From positions 186,001 through 250,000 of the forward strand of contig QCGO01000002.1 of NCBI GenBank assembly GCA_003279855.1: a stretch of 64,000 bases of DNA. The letters are read 5' to 3'. The position numbers and the translations under genes were made by a program. Positions within the stretch are counted from its first letter, which is position 1. Every line of letters begins with the position of its first letter. Source of the DNA: Prochlorococcus sp. AG-388-E21 (GTDB lineage Bacteria > Cyanobacteriota > Cyanobacteriia > PCC-6307 > Cyanobiaceae). The notes under the pieces were generated by a model, which saw only the letters and a list, made by a program, of their open reading frames with translations, did no database searches and was not told where the DNA came from. Below are positions 44,144-52,576 of the stretch, piece after piece.

Positions 44144-44313
44144 TATGAAGCGATCCCGAAGAAAAAATATATTTTTGTTGAGTTCTTAACAATTCAAGGT
44201 AATAAAATTTAAAAAATAGAAAATTAATTGATAAGTTATAGATTTCTAGATTTCTTTAAAATTCACTTATACCAGTTACTTATAAGAAAGTTGTAAAATT
44301 TGAAAACTTGAAA

Positions 44314-44335
44314 GTAGTCAGAAGATCCTGACGAC
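44314..44335 (+). promoter_or_regulatory. Hairpin in the leader of the DUF4912 gene
   Basis: GTAGTCAG (44314-44321) and CTGACGAC (44328-44335) pair over 8 positions with one mismatch around a 6-nt loop, about 70 bp before the GTG start. It has no T run. It may be a 5' UTR structure; no known riboswitch is recognised. Confidence 0.3.
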
Positions 44336-44406
44336 TGCCTCTAATGTCACCCAAACTGCAAAAAAAAAGAACATACTGATCCCATGCAATTTATGGAGTT
44401 TTAAAA

Positions 44407-45513
44407 GTGGTTGATGGGATCAAGAATAAAGAATATTTACTTAGTCTAACCCTCAGACAATTGCGACAAGAAGCTAGTAAATTATCTGTCCCTTTATATA
44501 GTAGAAAGACAAAAGCTGTACTAATTGAACTCATTGATAAATATCAAAGAAATACTAGCCGTTCAAATAAAAAAACCTTAACTAAGAATATTTCTCCAAA
44601 AACCTCTAAACTTACAACTCAAAAAGTAACAGAAGAAGTTAATACAAAACTAGTATTTTTGCCCAGAGACCCAGAATGGGCATATGTATTTTGGCAAATC
44701 TCAGAAAGTGATAGAGATAAAGCTCAGTCTTTAGGTGCTAATAAATTATGTTTACGTTTATATGATGCATCAGGTAATGTTGAAGGAAATCTAAATCAGG
44801 GCACTTTAAGAGAAATTGCTGTAGATAGTTATAGTACTGAATGGTATTTGCCCATTCCTCTAGCGGATAGGGATTACAAGGTTGAATTAGGTTATAAATA
44901 TGGCTTTAAATGGATGTCATTAGCTTTTTCCTCTACAAGTCATGTACCAGGTACTCAGCCTTCAGAGCAGATTTTAGATAAATTTGTTCCTTTTAACTTA
45001 GACACTCCTGTATCATCTGAGTCACCTTCGATTACGCAAATACCACAGGTACAAGAAACTAATGGTTTGCATGAGCGCTTATACCAGGCAGCAACAAGTT
45101 TTCCTACAAGAAGAAAAGTAGGTTCTGAAGAATTTATGGAAAACTTGAATTCAAAAAATTTAAAATCAAATCTCACCGAATCTGGTGCAGGCCAATGGTC
45201 TTCAGGCTTAAATGAATCTGGTAGTGGAATAGTTAAAAATAAATCTTTTTGGTTAATTGCTGATTCGGAATTAATTGTTTATGGTGCAACAGATCCATCT
45301 GCCAAATTAATTATTGGTGAAGAAGAAGTTCCTTTGGCTGCTGACGGTACTTTTAGACTTCAAGTTCCTTTTAGGGATGGCTCGCAAAAATATGAAATTA
45401 AAGCTATTGATGCTTCTGGTGACCAGGAAAGAAATATTACAATGAAATTTGATAGAGTTACTCCTCTTGACAATACAAATGAGAAAAATAACGCTGAGAA
45501 AGAATGGTTTTAA
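44407..45513 (+). CDS. DUF4912 domain protein with SAP/Rho-N-like N terminus
   Basis: The 368-aa protein (GTG start) begins with a small helical module LTLRQLRQEASKLSVPLYSRKTKAVLIELI, similar to Rho-N or SAP nucleic-acid-binding folds. Then a basic linker and a DUF4912 domain: LVFLPRDPEWAYVFWQISESD, LRLYDASG, and YKVELGYKYG. A C-terminal beta-rich repeat (ELIVYGATDPSAKLIIGEEEV) may be an Ig-like domain. DUF4912 proteins are common in cyanobacteria and firmicutes; the function is not known. A 264-bp upstream region contains a hairpin. Confidence 0.75.
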   Translation: MVDGIKNKEYLLSLTLRQLRQEASKLSVPLYSRKTKAVLIELIDKYQRNTSRSNKKTLTKNISPKTSKLTTQKVTEEVNTKLVFLPRDPEWAYVFWQISESDRDKAQSLGANKLCLRLYDASGNVEGNLNQGTLREIAVDSYSTEWYLPIPLADRDYKVELGYKYGFKWMSLAFSSTSHVPGTQPSEQILDKFVPFNLDTPVSSESPSITQIPQVQETNGLHERLYQAATSFPTRRKVGSEEFMENLNSKNLKSNLTESGAGQWSSGLNESGSGIVKNKSFWLIADSELIVYGATDPSAKLIIGEEEVPLAADGTFRLQVPFRDGSQKYEIKAIDASGDQERNITMKFDRVTPLDNTNEKNNAEKEWF

Positions 45514-45529
45514 ATAAATAAAAATATTT

Positions 45530-45700
45530 ATGCTTAAAAAAATTGTTGCTTTTACACCTTTATTTGGAGCTTTAAGTTTCCCTTTGATAGTTCCTATTAC
45601 TATTTCTAAGTTTGGAGTAAATTATGGAATTCTTAGTGCATTAGTTATTTCCTCCTTATGGTTTATCGCTATGTTAAGAACATCCGAAATGCCACATTAA
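45530..45700 (+). CDS. 56-aa small membrane protein
   Basis: An ATG ORF of 56 codons starting 16 bp after the DUF4912 stop. Two hydrophobic stretches (KIVAFTPLFGALSFPLIVPI and ILSALVISSLWFIAML) flank a short polar turn and the protein ends RTSEMPH, suggesting a helical hairpin in a membrane. No family recognised. The tight spacing suggests co-transcription with the DUF4912 gene. Confidence 0.6.
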   Translation: MLKKIVAFTPLFGALSFPLIVPITISKFGVNYGILSALVISSLWFIAMLRTSEMPH

Positions 45701-45733
45701 TTTAGTTAGATTTTTCTAAGTTTTATAGAAATC

Positions 45734-47371
45734 ATGACTGAAGTTAATGTTATTAATATAAAAAACCCTTTTCTAGATCAGAAACCAGGTACTTCTGGGT
45801 TAAGAAAAAGTACTTTAAGGTTTAAAGAAGAGCATTACTTGGAAATATTTATAGAGGCAATTTTTAAATCACTTAATAATTTGCGTGGATCAACTTTGGT
45901 TGTCGGTGGTGATGGTAGATATGGGAATATCGAAGCAATCGAGAAGATTATCCAAATATGCGTAGCTCATAAAGTTGGAAAAGTTATTATCCCAAAAAAT
46001 GGTTTATTATCTACACCTGCTACATCTCATTTGATTAGAAAAGAGGAGGCCATTGGAGGAATTATTTTATCAGCAAGTCATAATCCTGGTGGTATTGACG
46101 GGGATTTCGGAGTGAAACTAAATACTGCGAATGGTGGACCTGCTCCAGAGTCAATTACAGATCAAATATTCCAATGTTCTCAATCACTTAAGAGTTACAA
46201 AATTAGTAATATTAAAATTCCAGACTTAGATAAGTTCGGTGTATTTTCCTTTGGAGAAACTACATTAGAAATAATTGATGGATTAAAGGATTATTCCGAT
46301 TTAATGGAGAATATTTTTGATTTAGATCAAATAAGTGATTTTCTTAAAAATGATTTCTCTTTAATTTTTGATGCTATGAATGCAGTAACTGGTCCATATG
46401 CAAAAAATATTTTTGTTGAAAAAATGGGTCTTGTAGATGCTTGTGTCATGAATGGCACACCCCTCGAGGATTTTGGAGGTTTACATCCTGATCCAAATCT
46501 TACTTATGCCTCTAAATTGGCGGATTTGTTATTAGTTCAAAAAGCCTATAGTTTTGGAGCTGCATGTGATGGTGATGGTGATAGAAATATGATCTTAGGT
46601 CAGGGATGTTTTGTAAATCCAAGTGATAGTTTGGCAGTTATTACTGCTAATACAAATTGTGTACCTGGATATAAAGATGGTATTGCTGGTGTTGCACGAT
46701 CTATGCCCACGAGTTCAGCAGTAGACTTTGTTGCACGTGCTTTAAACATTCCTTGTTTTGAGACACCAACTGGATGGAAATTTTTTGGAAATCTTTTAGA
46801 TTCTAATTTAATTACAATTTGTGGAGAGGAAAGCTTCGGAACTGGCAGTAATCATGTAAGAGAAAAAGATGGCTTATGGGCAGTTTTATATTGGTTACAA
46901 ATTTTAGCTGTGAAAAATTGTTCAGTTAGTGAATTAATTCAAAACCACTGGAAACAATACGGGAGAAATTATTATTCAAGGCATGATTATGAGGCTATTC
47001 CTTCTACTATTGCAAATCAAATATTCAATAATTTATCTTCTATGCTTCCAAGTTTAAGCAACAATAAGTTTGCTGGAAATCTGGTAAAACAAGCAGATAA
47101 CTTTTCATATTTAGATCCAGTAGATAATTCAATTAGTAAAAATCAAGGATTAAGAATTATACTTGAGGACAATTCCAGAGTAATCATACGTTTATCAGGC
47201 ACTGGTACCAAAGGTTCAACTTTAAGATTATATTTTGAAAAATTTGCAAATTCTCAAAATAATTTAGATTTAAATCCTCAAATAGCTCTAAAAGATTTAA
47301 TAAACGATTTAGATCATTTATTAAATATTTCAAAACTTACTAAAATGGAAAAACCTACTGTTATTACATAG
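45734..47371 (+). CDS. pgm: Phosphoglucomutase (alpha-D-glucose)
   Basis: The 545-aa phosphohexomutase begins with the substrate-binding KPGTSGLRK. It has the phosphoserine loop LSASHNPGGIDGDFG, the metal loop CDGDGDRNM, the sugar-ring loop GEESFGTGSNH and the C-terminal phosphate-binding RLSGTGTKGSTLR. It interconverts glucose-1-P and glucose-6-P, feeding glycogen and nucleotide sugars. Same strand as the next gene rarA, 34 bp apart. Confidence 0.96.
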   Translation: MTEVNVINIKNPFLDQKPGTSGLRKSTLRFKEEHYLEIFIEAIFKSLNNLRGSTLVVGGDGRYGNIEAIEKIIQICVAHKVGKVIIPKNGLLSTPATSHLIRKEEAIGGIILSASHNPGGIDGDFGVKLNTANGGPAPESITDQIFQCSQSLKSYKISNIKIPDLDKFGVFSFGETTLEIIDGLKDYSDLMENIFDLDQISDFLKNDFSLIFDAMNAVTGPYAKNIFVEKMGLVDACVMNGTPLEDFGGLHPDPNLTYASKLADLLLVQKAYSFGAACDGDGDRNMILGQGCFVNPSDSLAVITANTNCVPGYKDGIAGVARSMPTSSAVDFVARALNIPCFETPTGWKFFGNLLDSNLITICGEESFGTGSNHVREKDGLWAVLYWLQILAVKNCSVSELIQNHWKQYGRNYYSRHDYEAIPSTIANQIFNNLSSMLPSLSNNKFAGNLVKQADNFSYLDPVDNSISKNQGLRIILEDNSRVIIRLSGTGTKGSTLRLYFEKFANSQNNLDLNPQIALKDLINDLDHLLNISKLTKMEKPTVIT

Positions 47372-47405
47372 TTTTTAACAATGATTTATTCGTTAGATTA
47401 AAAAC

Positions 47406-48695
47406 ATGGAGTCAGATAATTTATTCAGCAATACTTATCGAATAGAAAGTAACGCGCCATTAGCGGATAAACTAAGACCAAAAAATTTAGATGACTTTTT
47501 CGGTCAAGAAACAATTTTAGGACATAATTCTTTATTGAGAAACGCAATTTTGAATGATAAGGTTGGAAATATTATTTTTTCTGGGCCACCAGGTGTAGGT
47601 AAAACAACTTTAATTGAGATTATATCTTCTAATACTCGTTCCTCATTAATAAAGTTAAATGCTGTTTTGTCTAGTATTAAGGAGTTAAGAACTGAGATTG
47701 CTAATGCGAAGGAAAGATTACGTAGTTCTAATAGGAAAACAATTTTATTTATAGATGAGGTACATAGATTCACCTCAGTTCAACAAGATGCTTTATTGCC
47801 CTCAATTGAAAATGGCACTATTATTTTTATTGGTGCTACAACAGAAAATCCTTTCTTTGCCGTAAATAAAGCTCTAATAAGTAGAGCTCGTATTTTCTCA
47901 TTACTTCCTTTAAATAAAAATGATTTGAAGAAAATAATTGATAAAGTAATAAAGTATTACTCTTGCCTTAAAGATTCCAAAGTTATTGAAATAAAAGAAG
48001 AAGCAATCAATCATTTAATAAAATTTTCAGGAGGCGATGCGAGGAATCTCATAAACGCTTTAGAGTTAGGTATCAGTATTACAAAGGAAAATAAAGAAAA
48101 CATAGTTGTTATTGATCTCTCAATTGCAGAAGATTCAATCCAAAAGAAAAATATTGTATATGACAAAAATGGGCAAAATCATTTTGATGTTATTAGTGCA
48201 TTTATAAAATCTATTAGAGGTTCAGACCCAGATGCGACTTTATATTGGCTTGCCAATATGGTAGAAGCTGGTGAAGATCCAAATTTTATTTTTAGAAGAC
48301 TTTTGATTTCTGCTTGTGAGGATATAGGTCTTGCAGATCCCAATGCAATAGTTGTTGTGCAATCATGTTGTGATGCTTTTGATCGAGTTGGTTTCCCTGA
48401 AGGATTATTTTTTCTTTCACAAGCTTCTTTATACTTAGCAATTTCTCCAAAGAGTAATAGTACTAAATCAATTTTTAAAGCGGTAGAAGCAATTAAGGCT
48501 ACTAGTGTATCGTTAGTCCCCAATCATCTGAAAAATAATGCTAGTAATTACTTAAATCCACATAATTATCAAGGGAACTGGTTGCAACAAGAATATCTGC
48601 CAACAGATTTAAAAGGAATGAAGTTTTGGAAACCAAAAGATTCTGGATGGGAAAAAAATAAATATGAAGATTTACCTAAAAACCAAAAAAGTTAG
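47406..48695 (+). CDS. rarA: Replication-associated recombination ATPase RarA
   Basis: The 429-aa AAA+ protein starts PLADKLRPKNLDDFFGQETILG, then Walker A FSGPPGVGKTTL, Walker B TILFIDEVHRF, sensor 1 IGATTENPFF and the C-terminal tetramerisation/clamp-loader-like domain (GSDPDATLYWLANMVEAGEDP, ISACEDIGLADPNA). It acts at stalled replication forks. The family length is normal; many other cyanobacteria carry longer fusions, and this one is not fused. Confidence 0.95.
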   Translation: MESDNLFSNTYRIESNAPLADKLRPKNLDDFFGQETILGHNSLLRNAILNDKVGNIIFSGPPGVGKTTLIEIISSNTRSSLIKLNAVLSSIKELRTEIANAKERLRSSNRKTILFIDEVHRFTSVQQDALLPSIENGTIIFIGATTENPFFAVNKALISRARIFSLLPLNKNDLKKIIDKVIKYYSCLKDSKVIEIKEEAINHLIKFSGGDARNLINALELGISITKENKENIVVIDLSIAEDSIQKKNIVYDKNGQNHFDVISAFIKSIRGSDPDATLYWLANMVEAGEDPNFIFRRLLISACEDIGLADPNAIVVVQSCCDAFDRVGFPEGLFFLSQASLYLAISPKSNSTKSIFKAVEAIKATSVSLVPNHLKNNASNYLNPHNYQGNWLQQEYLPTDLKGMKFWKPKDSGWEKNKYEDLPKNQKS

Positions 48696-49337
48696 ACCAT
48701 TTTTTAGCTACAAATAATATCAGGTATAAAGTAAGAGGCATCTTTATAAGCTAAAAGAGATAGTTCATTTATATAAGTTAATTTGGGTAAATTTTAACTT
48801 CAGTTTCCTCTTTTTATGAAATAGGATTTTGCCATTTTCAGAATATTGTCATTCCTTTATGTCTTCAGCTAACTTCCCATGATCCCATTTTATGGCGGCC
48901 TCAACTGCACAACATTGATTTAAGGTGGTGTTTTATATGATTCGCTCGTATTATTTCAACAATTTGATTTGAAGAAATATTTTTTCGCTAATTTTGCATA
49001 ATTGAAATCTCCATCAATTCTCTCAATATCAATCCCAATTTTTTTCATGCCAAACTAATATAGCCGCATTATTGCAATGAATAAAACTAAAATATCCATC
49101 CCTTTTGGTAATCCAGGAGGTTCTCAAGGATTTACAATTATGGTTACCTTTAATGGATTTGAATTGAAAAGATTTTCTAAACATTGTTTTATATAAGCTC
49201 TGCTTTCTAAAAAATATTTGCTCGATGTCTAGAAAGCTTATTTGCGATTTCAAGTTCTTTCAGTGTTGCGACATCTTCTACACCTTTTATCTCATGAAAC
49301 CAGATTTTTGGTATTTTATATTCATAGTTATTTAATA
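48696..49337. other. 642-bp gene-poor region, possible decayed genes
   Basis: No complete, credible gene is seen. On the minus strand three short open segments have protein-like composition but lack starts or are closed by stops: 48852-48932 (ends AIKWDHGKLAEDIKE), 48964-49024 (contains ERIDGDFNYAKLAKKYFF) and a 74-aa frame at 49029-49253 (ends CNNAAILVWHEKNWD). They could be fragments of one or two frameshifted genes. Such a long gap is unusual in this compact genome. A small RNA is an alternative. Confidence 0.45.
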
Positions 49338-49811
49338 ATGTCAATGGCTCTTAAGATTGGTGATAAAGCACCAGAATTTAATTTAAAAGACTCTTTTGAA
49401 AAAAATGTATCTTTAGAAGATTTTAAAGGTAAAAGAATAATACTATATTTTTATCCAAAAGATAATACTCCAGGATGTACTAAAGAGGCATGTAATTTTA
49501 AAGAAAACTGGGATTTACTAAAGGAAAATAACTTTGTAGTTCTTGGAATTAGTAAAGATAGCTCTGCTTCACATCAGAAATTCATTGAAAAATTTGACTT
49601 ACCTTTTGTTCTTTTGACTGACCCTGAACCTTACAAAACCTCTTCTGATTATGATAGTTATGGCCTTAAAAAATTTATGGGCAAGGAATATATGGGAATG
49701 ATAAGAAATACTTTTTTAATTGATGTTGATGGTAAAGTTGAAAAAATTTACCTTAAGGTTAAAGCCGCTATTATGGCAGACCATATTATTTCAGATTTAG
49801 GATTAAGGTAA
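49338..49811 (+). CDS. bcp: Peroxiredoxin Q / bacterioferritin comigratory protein
   Basis: A 157-aa thioredoxin-fold peroxidase. PGCTKEAC gives peroxidatic Cys47 and resolving Cys52, the CxxxxC spacing of atypical 2-Cys PrxQ. The start MSMALKIGDKAPEFNL (ATG at 49338) fits the family; the same frame is open to an upstream ATG at 49242 but those 32 residues are non-family. It detoxifies peroxides using thioredoxin. Confidence 0.95.
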   Translation: MSMALKIGDKAPEFNLKDSFEKNVSLEDFKGKRIILYFYPKDNTPGCTKEACNFKENWDLLKENNFVVLGISKDSSASHQKFIEKFDLPFVLLTDPEPYKTSSDYDSYGLKKFMGKEYMGMIRNTFLIDVDGKVEKIYLKVKAAIMADHIISDLGLR

Positions 49812-49816
49812 ATATT

Positions 49817-50497
49817 CTAATGATTGAAGTGTGTGATCATACCTTGCATAACTAAATTCGGGGCTATAATAATTTCTTCTTTCTTTTGCTTTAATAGACT
49901 ACCAATTAATTCAGAGTCGCCTCCGCACATAATCAAAATATCTTGCGCAGGGTTGAATGATAAATTAATCACACCCATTAGAGAGTTAGATACTCCTTTT
50001 AACATTGAATCTTCTGTATTAATTAAAAAATCTTGAACAGGAATATCATACTTTTTAGGAGCTTTGAGGTTCTTGGTGTATTTTTCCATAGATCTTAGCT
50101 GTGTCAGGAAACCAGGTGTTATTTGCCCGCCGATAATAGAGCCTTGTGCGGTTAACTTCGTAAGAGACAAAGTTGTTCCAAAGTCTGCTATTAATAATTC
50201 TTTTCTGGATGGGTTCTCTATTATTTTTAAAGCTTCCAAACAACCAAGAGCTCTATCAACACCAAAATGATTCGGAAGGTTTTTTAATTTAATATCTTGA
50301 GTTGAGATTCTATTTTCTTGCTTAAGAGACAAATCTGGTAATTTCCCTACTGATGCCCAAATTAAATTATTTAAATTGATATTTTGAGGCACATTATTAT
50401 TTTTTTGTGTGTGAAAAAACTTATACTTTGTTTGTAAATGTTCTGCCCAGTGAAGCCTGCTATTGCCAACTAAAAGGAAATTAATATCATCGATCAT
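49817..50497 (-). CDS. coaX: Type III pantothenate kinase
   Basis: A 226-aa ASKHA-fold kinase: N-terminal phosphate loop LLVGNSRLHWA, catalytic ELLIADFGTTLSLT, and GGQITPGFLTQLRSM. It phosphorylates pantothenate, the committed step of CoA synthesis, and type III enzymes are not inhibited by CoA. It is convergent with bcp (5 bp) and lies just downstream of cysH on the same strand. Confidence 0.93.
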   Translation of the reverse strand: MIDDINFLLVGNSRLHWAEHLQTKYKFFHTQKNNNVPQNINLNNLIWASVGKLPDLSLKQENRISTQDIKLKNLPNHFGVDRALGCLEALKIIENPSRKELLIADFGTTLSLTKLTAQGSIIGGQITPGFLTQLRSMEKYTKNLKAPKKYDIPVQDFLINTEDSMLKGVSNSLMGVINLSFNPAQDILIMCGGDSELIGSLLKQKKEEIIIAPNLVMQGMITHFNH

Positions 50498-50514
50498 AGT
50501 CCTGAAAGGAAAAT

Positions 50515-51237
50515 TTAATTTTCAGTATGAATCCCACATTCTTGCTTCATTCCGCCAAATCTTGTTGTCCTGCCTTCTTTATCAACACTTTCGGGAGAAC
50601 TGGAATGCCAATCTCCAACAGTTGAATAACCTTTTGAGAAAAGTGGGTGTGACGGTAATTGATTTTCTTTCATGTAATAAAAAATATCTTTGTTTTTCCA
50701 GTTAAGTAAAGGCCTTAAAGAAAGTCGTTTGCGTATTACGTCAATAAAATTCATTTTATTCCTATTATTCGTTTGCTCCGATCTCACACCGCTAGCCCAG
50801 CAGAATATGTCGTGTTTATCTAAAGCATTTTCTAAAGGTTTGATTTTTCTTATGTCATGGTATTTATCTAAATCACTAGATTTATTAGTTTCCCAAAGTT
50901 TTCCATAAAGGGATTCCATTCTTGCTGGAGATAGTTCACTTTGTAAAACCTCTATTTCTAAAGATAAATCATTAATTAGTCTCTCTGCATATTTATAAGT
51001 TTCTGAGGGTAAGTAGCCTGTATCAATCCAAAAAATCTTAATTTTTTTTTGTAATGAGTTTTGATTTACCATATGTAAAATAACTGATGATTGAATCCCA
51101 AAGCTTGTTGTAATAGCAAAGCGATTATCAAAGTTTTTATAACCCCATAATATTATTTCTTTGGGAGTCATATCTTTTAATTTTTTATTATGCCCTTCTA
51201 AATTAAGTTGAATACTTTCTAGCGTTTTTTCAATCAT
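50515..51237 (-). CDS. cysH: Phosphoadenylyl-sulfate (PAPS) reductase
   Basis: The 240-aa enzyme has the PP-loop-like ITTSFGIQSSVILHMV, the substrate segment FWIDTGYLPSETY, and the C-terminal redox-active Cys in ECGIH. It lacks the two cysteine pairs that would bind an Fe-S cluster, so it is the PAPS (thioredoxin-dependent) type rather than an APS reductase. It reduces activated sulfate to sulfite for cysteine synthesis. It starts an operon with coaX, 17 bp apart, and is divergent from the dehydrogenase by 95 bp. Confidence 0.93.
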   Translation of the reverse strand: MIEKTLESIQLNLEGHNKKLKDMTPKEIILWGYKNFDNRFAITTSFGIQSSVILHMVNQNSLQKKIKIFWIDTGYLPSETYKYAERLINDLSLEIEVLQSELSPARMESLYGKLWETNKSSDLDKYHDIRKIKPLENALDKHDIFCWASGVRSEQTNNRNKMNFIDVIRKRLSLRPLLNWKNKDIFYYMKENQLPSHPLFSKGYSTVGDWHSSSPESVDKEGRTTRFGGMKQECGIHTEN

Positions 51238-51332
51238 TATAAAAGGTAGTTAGGGATTAGAGGTTATTTCGCTCAGTTTGAATATTATTCGTTTAATTTA
51301 ATAATACATTTAGGTTTAACAATATATCCTTC

Positions 51333-52517
51333 ATGAAATCAATAAAAAAACCAATAGTAATAGTTGGCGCAGGCTTTGGAGGTATGACAGTTGCTTCAAG
51401 CTTAAAAAGACTTAATCCCTCTTTGCCAATCTTAGTCGTTGATTCTGAAGCAAACTTTATATTTAAACCTTTAATGTATGAAGTTTTAAGCGAAGAATTA
51501 TCAATGTGGGAGACTGCTCCTGAATTTTCAAATATATTTTCAAATTTAGGTATTACTTTTCTAAGAAATTGTTTAACTAAAATTAAATTTGATGAAAAGA
51601 TTCTCGAATTTAGTGATGATCTAAATATAGGTTATGAATGTTTGATTCTTTGTACAGGATCCTTACCTTGTAATTTTTCAGTGAAAGGCGTAGATGAAAA
51701 TTGTTATTTTTTTAATAATTTAAATGATCTTAAAAAATTAAAGTCGTTTTTACAAAAATTTCAGAATGACATAATAAAGAAAAACTTATTTGTAATTGGA
51801 GCTGGTCCTTCTGGGGTAGAGATCGCATGCAAAATTAATGATATTTATAAAAATAAATTTGATATAAGTATTGTTGAAAGGTCTAATGAAATTTTAGGTC
51901 GAAATAAGATTTTTAATCGAGAAGAAGCGGAGAAAGCTTTAGAAAGAAGAAAAATAAATGTTCTTTTAAATGCAACTGTACAAGAAATTTCTGATCAAAA
52001 AATTAGTATTTTGGATGGTTCTGAGATTAAAGACTTAGACCAAGATGTTGTAATATGGACTGCTGGTGTGAAACCTAACCTTCCGTACATTGACGAACAA
52101 GTCACACAAAAAAAGGGAAGGATTCTCGTTAATGAAAATTTTCAGATAGAGAATTGTTTAAACTCTTTTGCTATTGGAGATATTTCAATCATTAAAGGTA
52201 TGGAGGATTTGCCGTTGACCGCTCAAGTAGCAATGCAACAAGGAAATCATCTTGCTAAAAATATCGAATTATTCTTTCAAGAAAAAGAGCTTTTACCCTT
52301 TGATTTTGAGGACAATGGTGAAATGATTAGTTTAGGAATTGGTGAAGCATCCATTTCTTCTTTAGGTTTAACTTTATCGGGTAAATTAGCATTTGAAGCA
52401 AGAAGATTGATTTATGCTTCAAAAATGCCTGATATTAGTAAAAGTTTAAAATCTACGGCTTCTTGGTTATTTAAAAAAAAATCTACTATAAATAACTTTA
52501 TTAATAAAAAACTATAA
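51333..52517 (+). CDS. Type II NADH dehydrogenase-like flavoprotein
   Basis: A 394-aa two-dinucleotide-fold oxidoreductase: FAD fold PIVIVGAGFGGMTVASSL at the N terminus, second NAD(P)H fold LFVIGAGPSGVEIACKI near 150, VIWTAGVKPN and the FAD-contact NSFAIGDI. It fits NDH-2/Ndb proteins, single-subunit dehydrogenases reducing quinone without pumping protons; cyanobacterial NDH-2s often act as redox sensors. It precedes an SLC13/Ktr transporter cluster on the same strand, 59 bp apart. Confidence 0.85.
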   Translation: MKSIKKPIVIVGAGFGGMTVASSLKRLNPSLPILVVDSEANFIFKPLMYEVLSEELSMWETAPEFSNIFSNLGITFLRNCLTKIKFDEKILEFSDDLNIGYECLILCTGSLPCNFSVKGVDENCYFFNNLNDLKKLKSFLQKFQNDIIKKNLFVIGAGPSGVEIACKINDIYKNKFDISIVERSNEILGRNKIFNREEAEKALERRKINVLLNATVQEISDQKISILDGSEIKDLDQDVVIWTAGVKPNLPYIDEQVTQKKGRILVNENFQIENCLNSFAIGDISIIKGMEDLPLTAQVAMQQGNHLAKNIELFFQEKELLPFDFEDNGEMISLGIGEASISSLGLTLSGKLAFEARRLIYASKMPDISKSLKSTASWLFKKKSTINNFINKKL

Positions 52518-52576
52518 ACAAGTTTAAACTTTTTTGGCCTATTGTTTATAGGTATATTGAGTTAAATAAGTTTGAT

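Noticed and set aside
49029-49253. 74-aa minus-strand ORF
   Set aside because: It overlaps the region upstream of prxQ, has an odd composition and no good neighbour context; kept only as a possible fragment of a decayed gene.
49242-49337. Upstream ATG extending the peroxiredoxin by 32 residues
   Set aside because: The PrxQ family starts near GDKAPEF; the extension is hydrophobic noise from the intergenic region.
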